The position numbers and the translations under genes are program-made. Below are positions 1-8,307 of a stretch of DNA of 64,000 bases, in pieces. The notes under the pieces were generated by a model. That model was not told the origin of the DNA. It did not search any database and worked only from the letters and a program-made list of their open reading frames with translations. Source of the stretch: Actinomycetota bacterium. GTDB taxonomy: Bacteria > Actinomycetota > CADDZG01 > WHSQ01. How positions within the stretch are numbered: position 1 is the stretch's first letter; every line of letters starts with the position of its first letter. The stretch is taken from the NCBI GenBank assembly GCA_030446465.1, contig JAUJNI010000001.1:895850-959849 (forward strand), given 5' to 3'.

Positions 1-376
<376 letters not shown>

Positions 377-402
<26 letters not shown>

Positions 403-928
403 CAGCGCGCCGTCGAGCACGGTCGATCGCGTACCAGATCACGTCATGGCCCCGCCACCTGGCACGGCCTCTGTGGGAGAGACCACATTTCTCCATGACA
501 CGGCGAGAGGCCAGGTTGTCCTCGCTTGTGATGCTGATGATGCGCTCCAGGTGTAGTCGATCGAAGCCATGGTCAAGGGCCGCCCTGGCCCCCTCGGTAG
601 CCAGCCCCCGTCCCCATGCCGAGCGCTGCAGCGTCCACCCCACCTCGATCTTGTGATCGCCGACGGGCCAGTCCTTGTGATACATCAAGCCGATGCGGCC
701 GATGAGGTCCCCGCTCGACTTCTCTACAACAGCCCACATTCCGTACCCGTGTTCCTCCCAGTGACGGCGCATGCGGTCGATCGCATCGGCAGTGACCTCC
801 TTGGTGACCGGCTCACCAGATCCAATCCACTTCATCACCTCTGGGTCTCCGTAGCTGCGAAACAGGGCATCGACGTCGTCGTCGTTCCACATTCGAAGGA
901 TCAGGCGCTCGGTTTCGACCTCGTTCAT
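377..928 (-). CDS. GNAT family N-acetyltransferase (RimJ/RimL-like)
   Basis: A 183-residue acetyl-CoA-dependent N-acetyltransferase of the RimJ/RimL group. The start [19 protein letters not shown] is the typical first strand and helix of the family, and residues around [18 protein letters not shown] form the acetyl-CoA pyrophosphate loop. The ATG at 926-928 is chosen because family homology begins right after it; the frame stays open further upstream but that extension has no family features. The substrate cannot be told from sequence: such proteins acetylate ribosomal protein N-termini, antibiotics or small amines. It stands alone, convergent with copA and divergent from the phosphatase at 1009. 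Confidence 0.85.
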
Positions 929-1008
929 CGCAGGGCAGATTACGTCGGAGACTCGGGGGCGCCCGAACGAGGGACGGGCGCCAATGACGGTGTGATTCCG
1001 AACGCCGC

Positions 1009-1638
1009 ATGACAAGGATCTATCTCGTCCGCCACGGTGCCACCTATTGGAATGCGACGGGCCGGGCACAGGGCCAGGCGGACATAGAGCTCAACGAGAC
1101 CGGTAAGCGGCAATCGGAGCGCCTCGCCGAAGAGTTCCGCGGCGCCGATGTGGCGGCGATCTACTCGAGCGACCTGAAGAGAGCAATTGACACAGCCACG
1201 CCCATTGCGGCTGCGCTTGGTCTCGAGGTCCGGGTAGACCCAGCGTTTAGCGAAATCGATCAGGGCGAGTGGCAGGGACTGACTCCCGGCGAGATCCAAA
1301 GCCGGTGGCCGGATCTGTGGGGGCCCGCGCGCCACTACCGAGCGAGACCGGGGGGCGAGTCGCCCGAGCAGGTTCGTGACCGGGCCCTCGAAGGGCTCAC
1401 GCGTGTTACACGGAATCACCCTGAAGGCGAAGTGATAGTCGTCAGCCATGGCGGGACCATCCGGTGGATCGCTGCCGCGGCACTCGGTTTCGACCTGGTC
1501 GAATCGGCCTCGCTGAGGGGAGTCAGCAACGGGGGAGTGGTGACGGTCGACGCGGCGCTCGAGGACGGATCGCTCGCGCTCTCGAACCTCTTGCGGACGG
1601 ATGGCAAGACGACGGGCTACGGGGACCCCAACGCATAA
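1009..1638 (+). CDS. Histidine phosphatase family protein (phosphoglycerate mutase-like)
   Basis: A 209-residue branch-1 histidine phosphatase. The catalytic motif LVRHGATYWN at residues 5-14 carries the nucleophilic His, and VVSHGGTIR near residue 145 supplies the second catalytic His. Length and fold fit cofactor-dependent phosphoglycerate mutase-like phosphatases, including alpha-ribazole phosphatases and broad-specificity sugar phosphatases. A better-placed CobC-like paralogue lies inside the cobalamin operon (43311-43883), so this one is probably a general metabolite phosphatase. It is followed after 40 bases by the aminotransferase gene on the same strand. Confidence 0.85.
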   Translation: MTRIYLVRHGATYWNATGRAQGQADIELNETGKRQSERLAEEFRGADVAAIYSSDLKRAIDTATPIAAALGLEVRVDPAFSEIDQGEWQGLTPGEIQSRWPDLWGPARHYRARPGGESPEQVRDRALEGLTRVTRNHPEGEVIVVSHGGTIRWIAAAALGFDLVESASLRGVSNGGVVTVDAALEDGSLALSNLLRTDGKTTGYGDPNA

Positions 1639-1678
1639 GCCGGGAGTTGGAGGGTGTGCCTGCTGCTAGTTTGCGGTC

Positions 1679-2848
1679 ATGGAGTTCAGGAGGATCGACC
1701 GCTTTCCTCCCTACGTCTTTTCCATCGTCAACGACTTGAAGCTGGCGGCGCGCCGCGCCGGCGAGGACATCATCGACCTCGGGATGGGCAACCCCGACAT
1801 CCCCACCCCCGAGCCTGTCGTCGCGAAGCTGCAGGAGGCCGCCGGGAACTCCCGCAACCATCGTTACTCCGCGTCAAGGGGAATCCCAAGGCTCAGGCAA
1901 GCGGTCAGCGATCTCTACGAACGGAACTACAACGTAGAGCTCGATCCGGATACCGAGGTGGTCGCGACAATCGGGGCCAAGGAGGGGCTCAGCCACCTCG
2001 CCTGGGTACTGTGCCAACCGGGTGACGCCGTGCTGGTCCCCGAGCCGAGCTATCCGATTCACACTTACGCAATGATCCTGTCGGGAGCCACCGTGATCGG
2101 CGTGCCGCTGTCGATGGAATCGGACTTCTTCTCGGATCTCGTTGGCGCCTACGAGCGGTCCGAGCCGAGGCCTCGCGTCTTACTGTGCTCCTTTCCGCAC
2201 AATCCGACCACCGCGGTGGTTGAGCTGTCCTTCTTCGAGCAGTTGGTGGAGTTCGCAAAAGCTCGCAACATGGTGGTGGTGCACGATCTCGCTTACGCCG
2301 ACCTCGTCTTTGACGCAGAGCGCGCGCCGTCGCTCATGCAGGTTCCCGGTGCGCGCGATGTCGGCGTCGAGTTCTTCTCTATGAGCAAGTCGTACTCGAT
2401 GGCGGGGTGGCGGCTGGCATTCTGCGTGGGCAACAAGGAGATGGTCGGAGCACTCACCAAGATCAAGAGCTATCTCGATTACGGCGTCTTCCAGCCGATC
2501 CAGATCGCCGGGATCATTGCATTGAACGACTGCACTGAGGTGCCGAAGCAGATGCGCGAGATCTACCGCAGTCGTCGGGACGTGTTGTGCTCCGGCTTGG
2601 AGCGCATTGGATGGTCTATGACCCCGCCCCCCGCAACCATGTTTGCGTGGGCTGCAATCCCCGAACGGTTCCGCGCTATGGGTTCACTCGAATTCTCCAA
2701 GTACCTTCTCCAGGAGGCGAGGGTGGCGGTGAGCCCGGGTGTCGGATTCGGTGCGGGCGGCGACGACTACGTGAGGTTCGCTCTGGTGGAGAACGAGCAG
2801 CGCATCCGACAGGCAGTCCGGGGACTCCGTAAGGCCCTCAGCGACTAA
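1679..2848 (+). CDS. PLP-dependent class I/II aminotransferase (AlaC / LL-DAP aminotransferase-like)
   Basis: A 389-residue fold-type I aminotransferase. The start [20 protein letters not shown] and the [10 protein letters not shown] loop resemble AlaC-type alanine transaminases and DapL-like enzymes. The PLP-binding lysine lies in [12 protein letters not shown] at about residue 236, and NPTT in the middle is the usual asparagine-proline cofactor contact. It transfers an amino group between an amino acid and a 2-oxo acid in the cytosol. Whether the substrate is alanine, methionine or LL-diaminopimelate cannot be decided here. It lies 40 bases after the phosphatase and may be co-transcribed with it. 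Its stop codon overlaps the convergent membrane-protein gene. Confidence 0.85.
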   Translation: MEFRRIDRFPPYVFSIVNDLKLAARRAGEDIIDLGMGNPDIPTPEPVVAKLQEAAGNSRNHRYSASRGIPRLRQAVSDLYERNYNVELDPDTEVVATIGAKEGLSHLAWVLCQPGDAVLVPEPSYPIHTYAMILSGATVIGVPLSMESDFFSDLVGAYERSEPRPRVLLCSFPHNPTTAVVELSFFEQLVEFAKARNMVVVHDLAYADLVFDAERAPSLMQVPGARDVGVEFFSMSKSYSMAGWRLAFCVGNKEMVGALTKIKSYLDYGVFQPIQIAGIIALNDCTEVPKQMREIYRSRRDVLCSGLERIGWSMTPPPATMFAWAAIPERFRAMGSLEFSKYLLQEARVAVSPGVGFGAGGDDYVRFALVENEQRIRQAVRGLRKALSD

Positions 2849-3312
2849 ATGGTCTGACGCTGCTTTGCGGCGCGCCGCATCTTGGTTTGCCCCAGCACAA
2901 ACGAGAACAAGCCAAAGGACAGCCAGACCACCACAAGCTCGATCAACACGCGGCTTCTCACTTCGGGAGTCGTGAAGCAATCCGGAAACTCCCTGGGGTT
3001 GGTCCCGACAGATGCGCACCCGGGAGGGTCGTCGGGGAGATAGCCGGCGAGTATGCCGGCGACCAGCAACCCGATGGCGAGTAGCCCGGGGATGACGTAG
3101 AAGACCGGGCTTTCCAGGTCGTCGTACTTGCGCAGGCGCAGCGCGCCGAGTACGAGGGGCAGGATCATGATTAGAGCCGGCACCCCGGCCCTGGGAATCT
3201 CGCTGCCAGCCGAGGCGATGGGGGTGCTGGGGTTGGCTCTGCCGACCGCGAGATAACCAAGGACAATCCCGGCAAGGCACACGAGCCATGCAATCCAGAA
3301 GCGCCTTCCCAA
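2845..3312 (-). CDS. Hypothetical membrane protein
   Basis: A 155-residue protein with no family that I recognise. Hydrophobic stretches at about residues 5-23, 45-60, 72-92 and 122-142 predict four transmembrane helices. The loop between helices 3 and 4 has two cysteines (PPGCAS and PDCFT) that could form a disulfide if exported. A basic tail ([12 protein letters not shown]) suggests a cytoplasmic C-terminus. The gene begins 5 bases after the stop of the upstream TetR gene on the same strand, so the two are probably one transcript and this protein may be its regulatory target. Confidence 0.6.
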   Translation of the reverse strand: MGRRFWIAWLVCLAGIVLGYLAVGRANPSTPIASAGSEIPRAGVPALIMILPLVLGALRLRKYDDLESPVFYVIPGLLAIGLLVAGILAGYLPDDPPGCASVGTNPREFPDCFTTPEVRSRVLIELVVVWLSFGLFSFVLGQTKMRRAAKQRQTI

Positions 3313-3317
3313 GGCGG

Positions 3318-3923
3318 TTAGGGCCGGTACGCCAGCACGCCGTGAAGGCAGAACGCGACGGCTTCTTCTGCAAGCTGCGGGCGAAACTCTGTCGTCTCTG
3401 CATTGGTGCCGAAGTAAGTCTCGACGAAGTGAAAGACGGTCCCGAGAATGCCGTGGGACATGAGGTCGGGATCGCCGTGGCGGATCGACCCCTCTGCCAT
3501 CCCTTCCTTAACGTGCGTCGCGATGTCCGCGACGACGATCTCTTGCCCGTGGGTCACAAGCGCGCTGAATTCCTCGTAGCGGGCGGCGGTGCGGATCAGG
3601 GCAACGATGGCCGGAGTGTCGCGAAAGAAGCCGATCGAGGCCCGGATGCCTTCCTCGATGCGAGCAATAGGGTGACCGACCTGCTCGATGGCGGCTTGCT
3701 GTGTGCGTCGGAGTTGCAGAAGGCACTCCCGCAACAGCTCCGAGAAGAGCGCCTCTTTGGACTCGAAGTACCAGTAGAAGACGCCTTTGCCTACGCCGAG
3801 GGTGTCGCAGACGTCCCCGACCGTGGTCCCGTGGTAGCCCTGGTCTGCGAACAGGCGCAGCGCTACTTCCAATACTTGCTCTCTTCTCTTGCTTCCGCGT
3901 TTTGTCAGCTTTCTGGTGACCAT
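3318..3923 (-). CDS. TetR/AcrR family transcriptional regulator
   Basis: A 201-residue TetR-type repressor. The N-terminal helix-turn-helix is clear at about residues 10-57: LFADQGYHGTTVGDVCDTLG followed by KGVFYWYFESKEALF, the family signature. The C-terminal two thirds are a variable ligand-binding helical domain. The ATG at 3921-3923 is chosen because homology begins there; the frame is open upstream but low in family features. It is divergent from the COG2403 gene and immediately upstream of the small membrane protein gene. The ligand is unknown. A TetR-style palindrome lies 3.6 kb away at 7506-7532 and could be one of its operators, which is inference only. Confidence 0.88.
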   Translation of the reverse strand: MVTRKLTKRGSKRREQVLEVALRLFADQGYHGTTVGDVCDTLGVGKGVFYWYFESKEALFSELLRECLLQLRRTQQAAIEQVGHPIARIEEGIRASIGFFRDTPAIVALIRTAARYEEFSALVTHGQEIVVADIATHVKEGMAEGSIRHGDPDLMSHGILGTVFHFVETYFGTNAETTEFRPQLAEEAVAFCLHGVLAYRP

Positions 3924-4006
3924 TGCCCTAGACCCTACGCCGCGTCGAGCTCTCCGGCACGCGGTTCCCGGGCTTTTGTAGTGGCCGTCCGGTAGGCTCC
4001 CGGCCC

Positions 4007-5335
4007 ATGGCAATCAGAGATCGAAGACGAGTCCTCATCGTGGGCGCGGCGGGCCGTGACTTCCACAACTTCAACACTCGCTATCGCGACGACGCCGGCT
4101 CTGAGGTCGTCGCTTTCACCGCCACCCAGATACCCGGTATCGAGGGCCGGCTCTATCCGCCGGACCTTGCCGGTGCGCACTATCCCGACGGCATACCCAT
4201 CCGCAGGGAGGACGACCTCGAGGACATCGTCCAAGTCCAGGGAGTCGACGAAGTGGTATTCGCCTACTCCGACGTGAGCCACGAGCACGTGATGCACCTC
4301 GGGTCCAGAGCCCTGGCGGCCGGCGCGGATTACACCTTGCTCGGCCCCCGCTCCACCATGATCGCGGCGCGCAAGCCGGTTGTGGCGGTGTGCGCGGTGA
4401 GGACTGGCTCGGGGAAGTCGCAGACCACTCGCCACGTCACTCGGGTGCTGAAGGATGCGGGCAAGCAAGTGGCGGTCGTACGGCACCCGATGCCGTACGG
4501 GGATTTGGTCAGCCAAGCGGTCCAGCGCTTCGAGAGCTACGAGGACTTGCTTGAAGCGGACTGCACCATCGAGGAACGAGAGGAGTACGAACCACATCTT
4601 GCGGTCGGCTCCATCGTCTTTGCCGGCATCGACTACGGCGCCATCCTCGAGCGGGCCGAGCAAGATGCCGATGTCGTCATCTGGGATGGAGGCAACAACG
4701 ACCTGCCCTTCTACGTCCCCGATGTTCACATCACGGTGGCGGACCCACTGCGTGTCGGGCACGAGACGAGCTACCACCCGGGCGAGGCGAACCTGCGCAT
4801 GGCCGACGTCGTCGTCATCAACAAGATCGACTCCGCCCGCATAGAGGACGTGTACAGCCTCAAGAAGACGATCGAGAGCGTCAACCCGGACGCCGTCGTT
4901 GTCGAGGCGGGGTCACCCATCGTCCTCGACCAGGACCTTTCGCTCGAGGGCAAGCGAGTCATGGTCGTTGAGGACGGGCCCACGCTGACGCACGGAGAGA
5001 TGACCTACGGCGCAGGGGTGGTTGCAGCCAAGCGCGCGGGGGCCGCCGCGCTGGTCGATCCACGCCCCTGGGCGACCGGCACCATCCGCGACGTCTACGA
5101 GAGGTATCCCCATATCGGCGAGCTCCTTCCTGCCATGGGCTATTCTGACCAGCAGCGAAGTGACCTCGCGGCGACGATCAACTCGAGCGACGCCGACGTC
5201 GTCCTCATCGCCACACCCATCGACATGCGCAAGATCCTCGACCTCGACAAGCCTGCAGTCCGGGCGACCTACGAGCTCGAGGTGACGTCGAGCCCATCAC
5301 TGGCCGAGATCCTGAACGACCGACTCAACCTCTAG
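4007..5335 (+). CDS. COG2403 family P-loop protein (cyclic 2,3-diphosphoglycerate synthetase-like)
   Basis: A 442-residue protein matching the family that includes archaeal cyclic 2,3-diphosphoglycerate synthetase and bacterial predicted GTPases. Residues 1-120 form a Rossmann-like part (VLIVGAAGRDFHNFNTRYRD). A Walker A motif RTGSGKSQTTR follows at about residue 131, an acidic WDGGNNDLPF segment near 228, and a guanine-specificity-like NKID motif near 270. The bacterial function is not established. It converges on the TIGR00300 gene, with a perfect hairpin between them; the pairing suggests a link to amino acid or osmolyte metabolism, but this is inference. Confidence 0.8.
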   Translation: MAIRDRRRVLIVGAAGRDFHNFNTRYRDDAGSEVVAFTATQIPGIEGRLYPPDLAGAHYPDGIPIRREDDLEDIVQVQGVDEVVFAYSDVSHEHVMHLGSRALAAGADYTLLGPRSTMIAARKPVVAVCAVRTGSGKSQTTRHVTRVLKDAGKQVAVVRHPMPYGDLVSQAVQRFESYEDLLEADCTIEEREEYEPHLAVGSIVFAGIDYGAILERAEQDADVVIWDGGNNDLPFYVPDVHITVADPLRVGHETSYHPGEANLRMADVVVINKIDSARIEDVYSLKKTIESVNPDAVVVEAGSPIVLDQDLSLEGKRVMVVEDGPTLTHGEMTYGAGVVAAKRAGAAALVDPRPWATGTIRDVYERYPHIGELLPAMGYSDQQRSDLAATINSSDADVVLIATPIDMRKILDLDKPAVRATYELEVTSSPSLAEILNDRLNL

Positions 5336-5351
5336 GGCTCCTGTGCCCTTG

Positions 5352-5381
5352 CGCAAAGAACGCCTCCCACCGTTCTTTGCG
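5352..5381. terminator. Perfect 11-bp inverted repeat between convergent genes
   Basis: CGCAAAGAACG and its exact reverse complement CGTTCTTTGCG flank an 8-base loop. It sits in the 74-base gap between two convergent genes, so a bidirectional terminator is the simplest reading. There is no clear T tract on either side, so it may instead act as an mRNA-stabilising hairpin. Confidence 0.5.
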
Positions 5382-5409
5382 GCCCCACGACCCATGCGGT
5401 CGCTCACCC

Positions 5410-6666
5410 TCAAAGAACCTCTTGCCGTAGTTCCTCGGGGGCCAGTCGGTGCGCCAGCTCGCGCACGAACAGACTCAGGTCCGTGATGATGCCCATCGAT
5501 TGCCACGAGCCACGGTCCATGAGTTTGGTCACCGTGGCCTGGTTGATGTCGACGCAAACCAGTGGCACCGAGGCGGGCAGGCAGTTGCCGGTTGCGATGC
5601 CGTGGAGCATCGTTCCAACCACTATGCAGTAGCCGATCAGGTCCTCGCCGTCCTTGCCCCAGATGATGTCGCGCAGCCTTCTCTGAACCTCGACCATGTC
5701 GGTGACCACGTCGGGGAGCGGGCCGTCGTCTCTGACGCTTCCGCCAAAGAGATAGTCGCAGCCGTGCTTTACGAGGTGGTAGACGATGCCGTCCGAGAAG
5801 ACTCCCGCATCGATCGCCGCCTCGAAGGAGCCGTGCCGGCGCACCTCGTTGATGGCGCGTATGTGGTGCTCGTGACCGTGCTCGGTGGCGAGGCCGCGCT
5901 GCAGGTTGACTCCCAGTGACGTGCCGAAGATGTTCGATTCGATGTCGTGAGCAGCGACGCCATTGCCCGCGAACAGGGCGTCGACGTAGCCGGCCCTGAT
6001 CAGAGCGCACATGTCTGGGGCGGTGCCGGTGTGGACCAGAGCCGGCCCTGCCACCCACAGGATCCTCTTGTTCTGCTCCTTGATCTCGCGCATCTGGCGT
6101 GCCACCTGGTCTACGAGGAGGCCCTTCGGCTTCTCGCTCGAGACGTCCGACGACATGAACTCGAAGTCTTGCTTGTCGCCGGTGCCAGGTTGAAGGACCG
6201 GAAGGGCGCGGATGCCGAGACCGGACATCACGATCTGCATGCCCTGTCGGACCTCGCCCATGGGGATAGTTCTTGCGGAGTCCTCTTCGACCACGATGCC
6301 GCAGTCCATCTCCGGTCGCTGCACCCGGAGCCACTTCCCGTCGACGCGTATCTCGGTCTCGAGGTTGGTGGAGGAATAAAAACCTGGTGGCAAGGCGCCG
6401 TTGGTATCGGCCCGCGTAAGCACTGCATCCTCGACGGTGTCCGGGTTCGCGCCGTGCTGGCTTATCTGTTCGAGCACCTTCGCTAACTCGTCGTCGGTGT
6501 CGGTGGTCACCTTGATCCGGGCAAAGGAAGGGTCCTCGCGATGAGCTCCTACCCGCACCTCGACGATCTCGTAAGCGCCGCCCAGAGCGACGACCTCGTC
6601 CACGACCTTGGGCAAGATGAGCGAGTCGATGATGTGGCCCTCGATCGTCACATTCTCGGATGGCAT
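5410..6666 (-). CDS. TIGR00300 / LOR-SDH family protein (ornithine cyclodeaminase-like)
   Basis: A 418-residue member of the TIGR00300 family. Family members include the archaeal ornithine cyclodeaminase of Methanococcus and the C-terminal part of cyanobacterial AgrE/ArgZ, which turn ornithine into proline and ammonia. The first 100 residues match the LOR/SDH bifunctional-enzyme conserved domain. The rest is a nucleotide-binding domain with WVAGPALVHTGTAPDM and VDALFAGNGVAAHDIE. The start at 6664-6666 is fixed by a strong GAAGGAG site 5 bases upstream. An upstream extension in the same frame lacks such a site. The reaction is inferred from characterised relatives and could differ here. Confidence 0.8.
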   Translation of the reverse strand: MPSENVTIEGHIIDSLILPKVVDEVVALGGAYEIVEVRVGAHREDPSFARIKVTTDTDDELAKVLEQISQHGANPDTVEDAVLTRADTNGALPPGFYSSTNLETEIRVDGKWLRVQRPEMDCGIVVEEDSARTIPMGEVRQGMQIVMSGLGIRALPVLQPGTGDKQDFEFMSSDVSSEKPKGLLVDQVARQMREIKEQNKRILWVAGPALVHTGTAPDMCALIRAGYVDALFAGNGVAAHDIESNIFGTSLGVNLQRGLATEHGHEHHIRAINEVRRHGSFEAAIDAGVFSDGIVYHLVKHGCDYLFGGSVRDDGPLPDVVTDMVEVQRRLRDIIWGKDGEDLIGYCIVVGTMLHGIATGNCLPASVPLVCVDINQATVTKLMDRGSWQSMGIITDLSLFVRELAHRLAPEELRQEVL

Positions 6667-6723
6667 TTCGGCTCCTTCGACGGCTGTGTAGGAAGGGTCG
6701 CGCAAGAGGTGCTGCTTCGTACC

Positions 6724-7479
6724 CTACGCGTCGGCGCGCCGCTTGATGAAGTCGTAGGTGCGCTCGAAGACCTCTTGCTTGTCGAGGTCGAGAGTGATCA
6801 CGTGATAGCTCTTGTCGAGCCACACCAGCTCCTTGTCCTCCGACGCAACGGTATCGAAGATCACCTGCGAGTTGCCCGGATGCACGGTGTGGTCGTTTCT
6901 CGAGTGCATCACCACTATGGGACAGCGCACGCCGGGCAGTGCGGCCCTGGCCCCCTTGATGAAGCGCAGCATCTGGTAGGCGGCGCTCGTCGGGAGCCGC
7001 TCGTAGGCAAGCTCGCGCGCGTGCTTGTCCGCAATGTCGTTGCCAATTCCGGGCAAAGAGCGGGTCAGCCGGCTGATCACCGGGGCCAGGAAGCGGCGGG
7101 GGTCCTTGGTGTAGACGAGGGGTGCCAACGTCACCAGACCTGCGACGTCGTCGGGGTGGCGCGCCGCGAAGTCGAGGGCGAGCGCCGCGCCAAACGACAG
7201 GCCGACTATGAATACTTTGCGGCGTCCCTCGGCGACCTTGGCAAAGCCCGCCTCTACCGCGTCGACCCACTCCTTGGTCGCGCGCGCGTTGAGGTCTTGC
7301 CAGGTGGTTCCGTGGCCCGGCAGGCGAATGCCCTCGACCGCCAGGTCACGTTCCGCAAGGTAGGCCCCGAGTCCTCGTACCGTTTGGGGGCTGCCGGTGA
7401 AGCCGTGGACCAAGAGAACGCCGACGGTGCCCTGGCCAAGGGTGAACTCCTCGGCCCCCTTAAGGATCTGCGGTTCCAT
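6724..7479 (-). CDS. Alpha/beta hydrolase (carboxylesterase / monoacylglycerol lipase-like)
   Basis: A 251-residue serine hydrolase resembling carboxylesterase Est30 and bacterial monoacylglycerol lipases. The oxyanion segment LLVHGFTGSP lies near residue 23, the nucleophile elbow GLSFGAALA near 94, the acid in HSRNDHTVHP near 197, and the catalytic His in SYHVITLD near 228. No signal peptide is present, so it acts in the cytosol. The start is supported by AAGGAG 8 bases upstream. It is divergent from the acyltransferase gene with a palindromic operator-like site between them, which suggests a shared lipid-related role. Confidence 0.88.
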   Translation of the reverse strand: MEPQILKGAEEFTLGQGTVGVLLVHGFTGSPQTVRGLGAYLAERDLAVEGIRLPGHGTTWQDLNARATKEWVDAVEAGFAKVAEGRRKVFIVGLSFGAALALDFAARHPDDVAGLVTLAPLVYTKDPRRFLAPVISRLTRSLPGIGNDIADKHARELAYERLPTSAAYQMLRFIKGARAALPGVRCPIVVMHSRNDHTVHPGNSQVIFDTVASEDKELVWLDKSYHVITLDLDKQEVFERTYDFIKRRADA

Positions 7480-7505
7480 CGGATGCTGCTCCTTGGCAGG
7501 TCGTA

Positions 7506-7532
7506 ACTTGACCGTACGGTCGAGTGTCAAGT
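7506..7532. promoter_or_regulatory. Nested palindrome, probable TetR-type operator
   Basis: ACTTGAC (7506-7512) and GTCAAGT (7526-7532) are exact inverted repeats, and inside them GACCGTACGGTC (7510-7521) is a perfect 12-bp palindrome. Such ACCGTACGGT cores are common operators of TetR-family repressors. The site lies between the divergent hydrolase and acyltransferase genes, where it could control both. Confidence 0.5.
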
Positions 7533-7575
7533 CTCTAACATGGGCGGGCCGGGTCGAGGAGAGGGTCTGAGGTCG

Positions 7576-8307
7576 ATGTTCTATTGGGTGATCAAGGGCA
7601 TATTGAAGCCGCTGCTGCGCGCGATGTACCGCATCCGCGTCGAGGGCGTGGAGAACGTCCCCGCTACGGGTCCGGCCATCATTGCGGCCAATCACCGCTC
7701 CTTCCTCGATTCTTTTTTCATCCCGCTCGTGGTCCGGAGGCGAAAGGTCACCTACCTTGCGAAGGCCGACTACTTCAAGAGTTGGAAGACCGCATGGTTC
7801 TTTAGGGGCGCCGGTCAGATCTCCACCGAACGCGAGGGCGGGAAGAAGTCGCAGCAGAGCATCGACATCGCGCTCGAGGTGCTGCGCGAGGGGAAGTTGC
7901 TCGGCATCTATCCAGAAGGGACCCGCTCCCCGGACGGCTATCTTCACAGGGGTCGCACCGGCGTCGCTCGGCTTGCTCTGGCGGCCGGGGTACCGGTTAT
8001 TCCTTGCGGCTTGATCGGCACCGAGGAAGTCATGCCGAAAAACGCGAAGATGCCGCGTCTGTGGGGGCATCGCAAGGTCCAGCTTCGCTTCGGCAAGCCG
8101 CTCGACTTCTCTCGCTACGAGGGCAAGGAGCGCGACAGCTTCGTGCTGAGAAGCGTCACCGACGAGATCATGTACGAGATCATGCGACTCTCGGGCCAGG
8201 AGTACAAAGACGAGTACGCGTCACGCAGCGCCACCGTGCCGCTTCCCGAGTCTGAGGCCGCAACCTCCGGCGACGTTGGTCTGTCTGAGGAAACGCTCGC
8301 CGGCTAG
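7576..8307 (+). CDS. 1-acyl-sn-glycerol-3-phosphate acyltransferase (PlsC-like)
   Basis: A 243-residue glycerolipid acyltransferase that would add the second acyl chain to lysophosphatidate at the membrane. The catalytic motif NHRSFLD (H-x4-D) is near residue 37, the substrate-binding block FRGAGQISTERE near 76, and the glycerophosphate motif YPEGTRSPDG near 111. A hydrophobic N-terminal stretch probably anchors it. The ATG at 7576 has a nearby GAGG; an ATG at 7540 in the same frame would add 12 polar residues and is less likely. The stop overlaps the convergent glycerol kinase gene by 4 bases; together they suggest a glycerolipid theme. Confidence 0.9.
   Translation: MFYWVIKGILKPLLRAMYRIRVEGVENVPATGPAIIAANHRSFLDSFFIPLVVRRRKVTYLAKADYFKSWKTAWFFRGAGQISTEREGGKKSQQSIDIALEVLREGKLLGIYPEGTRSPDGYLHRGRTGVARLALAAGVPVIPCGLIGTEEVMPKNAKMPRLWGHRKVQLRFGKPLDFSRYEGKERDSFVLRSVTDEIMYEIMRLSGQEYKDEYASRSATVPLPESEAATSGDVGLSEETLAG

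Noticed and set aside
5297-7270. Very long minus-strand frame across the TIGR00300 and hydrolase genes
   Set aside because: Arg/Gly-rich shadow frame; the two real genes in other frames explain the region.
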